From positions 60,664-124,663 of the forward strand of contig NZ_WEGJ01000015.1 in NCBI RefSeq assembly GCF_009604385.1: a DNA stretch of 64,000 nt, given 5' to 3'. The stretch is from Streptomyces smaragdinus. GTDB taxonomy: Bacteria > Actinomycetota > Actinomycetes > Streptomycetales > Streptomycetaceae. Below, in pieces: positions 60,357 through 64,000 of this stretch; positions within the stretch are counted from its first letter, which is position 1; the number at the start of each line of letters is the position of its first letter. The translations under genes were made by a program, and so were the position numbers. The notes beneath the pieces were generated by a model. It was not told the DNA's origin. It was given only the letters and a program-made list of their open reading frames with translations, and did no database searches.

Positions 60357-61076
60357 TCACTCCTCGCCCGCCAGCGTCAGCGCGCGCAGGCGGCGGCCCG
60401 CGAACCAGGTGGCCGCGAGGGTGACCGCGACGAGCAGGACCACCGCCGTGGGGAGGGCCACGTCGGAGAGGATGTAGCCGCCCTTCCCGAGGCGTTCGCC
60501 GATCGCCAGGGCCCACTGCTGGACGCTCAGGGTGCGGGCGCCCGCCACCAGGGAGCCGAACAGCGACTCCCACACCAGCGCGTAGATCAGGCCGATGACG
60601 ACGGCGTGCTTGGTGATCGTCCCCAGCAGCAGGAACAGCGCGGCGTACGCGACGGAGGCGATCGCGGCGGCGATCGCGTAGGCGACGGCCAGCTGCTGGC
60701 TGTTGGCGTTGAGGATGTAGCCGGCGAGCAGGGTGGGGACGGCGGAGAAGGCCATCGTGACGCCGACGGCGACGATCAGTTTGGTGAGGATGATCGTGTG
60801 CCGAGGGACCGGCTTGGCGAGGAGGTAGACGATCGAGGAGTCGTCGATCTCCGGGCCGATGGCGCCCGTACCGGCGATGACGCCGATGAGGGGGACCATC
60901 GTGGCCACGGCGAAGCCGCCGAGGATGTTGTTGGCGACCTCGTCGTCGGCGCCGACGAGGGCCCGTACGACGATCGACAGCGCGAGCAGCAGGGCGGGCA
61001 GGCCGAACATGATGAACGCGCGCCTGCGGCCGAGCAGCGCCCGGTAGGTGAGCCGGGCGACCGTGGGGTGATACAC
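60357..61076 (-). CDS. ABC transporter permease (second pair)
   Basis: A 239-residue ABC-2 permease with six helices. TVARLTYRALLGRRRAFIMF precedes the first helix; GPEIDDSSIVYLLAKPVPRH is the cytoplasmic loop typical of these permeases, and the end is AGRRLRALTLAGEE. The GTG at 61076 is used. It lies 9 bases downstream of its ATPase gene at 61086 in a four-gene minus-strand operon (63884 to 60357), so two transporters are coexpressed. Substrate unknown. Confidence 0.88.
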   Translation of the reverse strand: MYHPTVARLTYRALLGRRRAFIMFGLPALLLALSIVVRALVGADDEVANNILGGFAVATMVPLIGVIAGTGAIGPEIDDSSIVYLLAKPVPRHTIILTKLIVAVGVTMAFSAVPTLLAGYILNANSQQLAVAYAIAAAIASVAYAALFLLLGTITKHAVVIGLIYALVWESLFGSLVAGARTLSVQQWALAIGERLGKGGYILSDVALPTAVVLLVAVTLAATWFAGRRLRALTLAGEE

Positions 61077-61085
61077 ATCGGCTCC

Positions 61086-62003
61086 TTACGAGGCGACGAG
61101 GTACGAGAAGACGGATTCCAGGGACTCGTCGGACGGTGAGACCGTGTAGAGCCGGATACCGGCGTCGCGGGCGACGCGGGGCAGCAGTTCGGTGAACCGG
61201 TTGAAGTCGACGGCCTGGACCGACAGCGCCTTCTCCGTGAAGTCGAGCTGGATGCCGGCGGTGGACGCGTCGGCGATGAGGGCGGCGGCAAGCTGCCGGT
61301 CGTCGCTGGAGCGCACCAGATAGCGGTGCGGGCGGTCGGTCATCAGCCGGCGGATCTTGCGGAAGTCGCCGGAGGCGGCGTGCCGGCCGGCGACGATGAC
61401 CTCGATGTGCGCGGCGAGCTGTTCGACCTCCTCCAGGATGTGGGAGGAGAACAGCACGGTGCGGCCGTCCTCGCCCATCTGCCGCAGCAGGTCCATCAGG
61501 TGCATCCGCTGGCGGGGGTCCATGCCGTTGAACGGCTCGTCGAGGAGCAGGACGGACGGTTCGTGGACGAGCGCGGAGGCCATCTTCACGCGCTGGCGCA
61601 TGCCCTTGCTGTACGTGGAGACCTTGCGGCTCTGCGCGTACTCCATCTCCACCGTGGCCATGGCCTTCTTCGCGGCGGCGCCGGGGTCGGAAAGGCCGTG
61701 GAGTTCGGCGTTGGCGAGGACGAAGTCCCAGCCGGTGAGGAAGTCGTACATGGCCTCGCGTTCGGGTACGAGGCCGATGGTGCGGTAGACGTCCTGGTTG
61801 CGCCAGATCGTCTGCCCGTCGAGGGTGACGGCGCCGCCGGAGGGGGCGAGGAAGCCGGCCATCATGTTGATGAGGGTGGACTTCCCGGCGCCGTTGGGGC
61901 CGAGGAGGCCCGTGATGCCGGGGCCGATGGTCATGGTGACGTCGTTGACGGCGACGACGTTGCCGAACCAGCGGGAGACGCGGTCGATGGTGATCGTGGT
62001 CAT
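61086..62003 (-). CDS. ABC transporter ATP-binding protein (second pair)
   Basis: A 305-residue ABC ATPase. Walker A GPNGAGKSTLINMM, the Q-loop segment ERE-AMYDFLTG, the signature YSKGMRQRVKMASAL (a variant of LSGGQ), Walker B VLLLDEPFNGMDPRQ and switch HILEEVEQL are all present. The C-terminal 70 residues are a regulatory extension of export-type ATPases. It pairs with the permease at 60357. The ATG at 62003 is 2 bases past the stop of the upstream permease gene. Confidence 0.92.
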   Translation of the reverse strand: MTTITIDRVSRWFGNVVAVNDVTMTIGPGITGLLGPNGAGKSTLINMMAGFLAPSGGAVTLDGQTIWRNQDVYRTIGLVPEREAMYDFLTGWDFVLANAELHGLSDPGAAAKKAMATVEMEYAQSRKVSTYSKGMRQRVKMASALVHEPSVLLLDEPFNGMDPRQRMHLMDLLRQMGEDGRTVLFSSHILEEVEQLAAHIEVIVAGRHAASGDFRKIRRLMTDRPHRYLVRSSDDRQLAAALIADASTAGIQLDFTEKALSVQAVDFNRFTELLPRVARDAGIRLYTVSPSDESLESVFSYLVAS

Positions 62004-62005
62004 TC

Positions 62006-62947
62006 CTACAGCCCTGCCTTCCGGTAGCGGCGCAGCAGCAGGGCACAGCAGCCGGCGATGATCAGTGCGCAGACGGCGAGGGAGGCGACGCCGGCGGCGG
62101 TGGACGGTTCGACGCCCTCCGGGGTGATGGGCGTGGCGCCGAGGAACGCCGACTGGATGTTGTCGACGAGGGTGGTCGGGGAGCCGAGACCGACCCAGCC
62201 GATGGCGTCCGCCTTGTCCTGGTGGAAGCAGATTCCCTGGACGACCGAGACCGCGCCCTGCGAGACGAACAGGACGGCGATGACGGCGGCGACGCCGAAG
62301 CCGCGGCGCGGGGTGAGGGCGGCCAGCAGCAGGCCGACGGCGGAGAACAGCGCCGACAGGATCGCGACGGAGACCAGGGCCTGGAGGAACCCGGTGGTGT
62401 TGTCGGCGAAGTCAAACTTGGCGAGCAGCGCCCCGAGGTAGAGCAGCACCAGCGGGGTCGCGGTGAAGACGAACATCGCGGTGGTGAGGGCGGCGTACTT
62501 GGCGGAGACGTAGTCGGCCTGGTTGATGGGGCGGGAGAAGTACAGGGGGATGGTCCGGAAGCGCAGGTCGCGGGAGACCGACTGGGGGGCCTGGGAGCCG
62601 ATGTAGAGGTAGAGGACCGGGGTCATGTAGAACGCGTAGTCGGTGTAGTCGATGGGGAGTTCCGTCATCGTCCCCGCGTAGATCGCGACCGCGTCGAGGA
62701 TCAGGGCGACGATGTTCATCAGGCCGAAGAGGATCATCGGCAGGATCTTGGACCTGGCGGAGCGGCCGAGGCCGTACGCGCCGCGCAGCGACTGGACGTA
62801 CAGGGAGCGGCGGGCGTAGGCGCGGCCGAGGCGGGGGCCGTCGTAGTGGCGGTAGCCGATGTCGTGGATGACGTCGGTGGCGCCCTGCGCCGGGATGTTC
62901 TTCGTGAGCTGCGGCGGTGTGCCGGTGGTGGTGTCAGGCTGCGTCAC
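62006..62947 (-). CDS. ABC transporter permease (first pair)
   Basis: A 313-residue ABC-2 permease. A roughly 60-residue cytoplasmic N-terminus (VIHDIGYRHYDGPRLGRAYA, then RRSLYVQSLRGAYGLGR) precedes six helices; VSRDLRFRTIPLYFSRPINQ is the coupling loop. The GTG at 62947 lies 13 bases inside the end of the ATPase gene at 62934, so the pair is coupled. The end abuts the next ATPase by 2 bases. Confidence 0.88.
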   Translation of the reverse strand: MTQPDTTTGTPPQLTKNIPAQGATDVIHDIGYRHYDGPRLGRAYARRSLYVQSLRGAYGLGRSARSKILPMILFGLMNIVALILDAVAIYAGTMTELPIDYTDYAFYMTPVLYLYIGSQAPQSVSRDLRFRTIPLYFSRPINQADYVSAKYAALTTAMFVFTATPLVLLYLGALLAKFDFADNTTGFLQALVSVAILSALFSAVGLLLAALTPRRGFGVAAVIAVLFVSQGAVSVVQGICFHQDKADAIGWVGLGSPTTLVDNIQSAFLGATPITPEGVEPSTAAGVASLAVCALIIAGCCALLLRRYRKAGL

Positions 62948-63884
62948 GGCTGCCCCCGTCGGTGTCGGTGCTGAAGATCTCCGCGATGCGGTGGCGGCGC
63001 TGTTCCATCCGGACCAGGCCGACGCCGAGGCCGGCGACGGCGTCGCGGATGGTGTCGTACGCCTTCCAGTCGTTGGCGTCGGCGGACTCGACGTACAGCA
63101 CGTGGCCCTCGGTGTGCAGCGTCAGGCCCGCGTCGGCGAGGGCGGCGCGCAGGGCGGCGGCGCCGTCGGGGTGGGCGTCGGTGTCGGTGACCTCGACCGC
63201 GAGGGTGGTCGTGGACTGGGTGAAGTCCCGGGTGGAGCTGGCGCGCAGCAATCGGCCGCCGTCGATGACGACGATGTTGTCGGAGGTGCGTTCGAGTTCG
63301 CCGAGGAGGTGGGACGTGACGAGCACCGAGATGCCGAAGTCGGACCAGACGCGGCGGATGAGGCCCAGCATGTCGTCGCGGCCGACGGGGTCGAGACCGT
63401 TGGTGGGCTCGTCCAGGAAGACCAGCTCGGGGTCGTGGACGAGGGCCTGGGCGAGTTTGACGCGCTGCTTCATGCCCGTGGAGTAGCCGCCGATGGGGCG
63501 GTAGCGCTCCTCGTACAGGCCGACGTGGCGCAGGGTGTCCGCGGTGCGTTCGCGGGCGGCGGTGGGCGGGAGGCCTGCCATGCGCGCCATGTGGACGACG
63601 AACTCGGTGGCCGAGACGTCGGGCGGCAGGGAGTCGTGCTCCGGCATGTAGCCGACGCGTTCGCGGATGGCGGGGCCCTCGGTGGCGACGTCGAGGCCGA
63701 GGACGGCGGCGCTGCCCTCCGTCGCGGGGGAGAGACCCAGGAGGATCTTGATCAGGGTTGATTTCCCTGCCCCGTTGGCGCCGACGAGCCCCGTCACGCC
63801 CGGCTCGATGCCCATGGTCAGGCTGTCGAGTGCGGTCACCCGGGGGAACCGTTTGCTGAGGCTTTCGGTGGCGATCACTGTCAC
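62934..63884 (-). CDS. ABC transporter ATP-binding protein (first pair)
   Basis: A 316-residue ABC ATPase, first gene of the four-gene operon. Walker A is GANGAGKSTLIKILLG, the signature YSTGMKQRVKLAQALVH, Walker B LVFLDEPTNGLDPVG and switch His in TSHLLGELERTSDN. A C-terminal 90-residue domain follows. The GTG at 63884 (MTVIATESL) is the only good start. Two ATPase/permease sets in one operon suggest a heteromeric exporter or two related ones. Confidence 0.92.
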   Translation of the reverse strand: MTVIATESLSKRFPRVTALDSLTMGIEPGVTGLVGANGAGKSTLIKILLGLSPATEGSAAVLGLDVATEGPAIRERVGYMPEHDSLPPDVSATEFVVHMARMAGLPPTAARERTADTLRHVGLYEERYRPIGGYSTGMKQRVKLAQALVHDPELVFLDEPTNGLDPVGRDDMLGLIRRVWSDFGISVLVTSHLLGELERTSDNIVVIDGGRLLRASSTRDFTQSTTTLAVEVTDTDAHPDGAAALRAALADAGLTLHTEGHVLYVESADANDWKAYDTIRDAVAGLGVGLVRMEQRRHRIAEIFSTDTDGGSRDAA

Positions 63885-64000
63885 GGTGACGACGCTATCG
63901 GTGTGCGGGGAGTCGCGCGTCGGCCGGGAGTCCCTGATGTTGCCCTGATTTCCATACCTGAGATGGAGGGGGCGATGTCCCGGCGGACGTCCCCCGTCCC
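63885..64000. other. Upstream region of the ABC operon, window end
   Basis: Presumed promoter region of the minus-strand ABC operon; no gene start or clear consensus is seen in the remaining 116 bases. Confidence 0.35.

Overview
The window reads as chromosomal DNA of a Streptomyces. G+C is very high with the matching codon bias, GTG starts and ATGA/GTGA start-stop overlaps are common, seven genes carry the rare TTA codon read by the bldA tRNA, and the gene families (tandem SigB/SigF-type sigma factors, AfsR-like regulator, SpoIIE-type phosphatases, stand-alone HATPase proteins, Tat-exported DyP peroxidase with copper chaperones) are typical of the genus. A dispersed DnaA-box cluster and the pheA-serS pair suggest the central, core part of the chromosome, broken by small accessory patches. 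All assignments are made by eye from sequence.

Layout. 1-3.2 kb: a predicted ATP-grasp RiPP (graspetide) cluster: HTH regulator (cut by the window edge), HATPase protein, precursor tgmA, ATP-grasp ligase tgmB and isoaspartyl-type methyltransferase tgmC. 3.2-6.5 kb: a DUF1772-like membrane protein divergent from its probable TetR repressor, tRNA-Ser(GCU), an F420-type luciferase-like oxidoreductase and a second TetR. 6.5-11.7 kb: a histidine kinase and response regulator flanking an ABC exporter and a LytR-CpsA-Psr protein. 11.8-16.6 kb: a 14-TM exporter with an operator pair, two tandem stress/development sigma factors, small proteins and a structured C-rich RNA candidate. 16.6-26.9 kb: LysR, GNAT, acyl-CoA ligase, SigE-type ECF sigma, a NepA-like secreted protein, a Prim-Pol, a methyltransferase, a phosphatase, a VOC protein, hypotheticals and a frameshifted DUF4240 gene.

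27-29.9 kb: tRNA-Ser(UGA), a small secreted Cys-rich protein, and a Nudix/GntR divergent pair with three matching operators that looks like the control region of a pSAM2-type integrative element, plus a gene remnant. 29.9-44.8 kb: PPOX protein, HtrA-like protease, GDPD, HATPase, DUF5926, a degenerate Prim-Pol, a GAF/PP2C protein lacking a metal-ligand Asp, PepP, an MFS transporter divergent from an AfsR-like regulator, and a cation antiporter. 45-49.5 kb: a MacB/FtsX-type ABC pair, an APH-like kinase, an M23 peptidase and a HATPase protein. 49.7-55.6 kb: a copper-handling operon (YcnI, Sco, PCuAC, CopC-CopD, DtpA). 55.7-59.3 kb: pheA, a 600-base spacer with seven DnaA-box-like sites, serS and a HAD hydrolase. 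59.6-63.9 kb: an antirepressor-like protein and two interleaved ABC transporter pairs on the minus strand.

The most striking features are the tgm RiPP cluster, the DnaA-box cluster, the Nudix/GntR module with its three operators, the C-rich RNA candidate with mutually exclusive hairpins, and the enrichment of TTA codons in regulators and secreted or exported functions.
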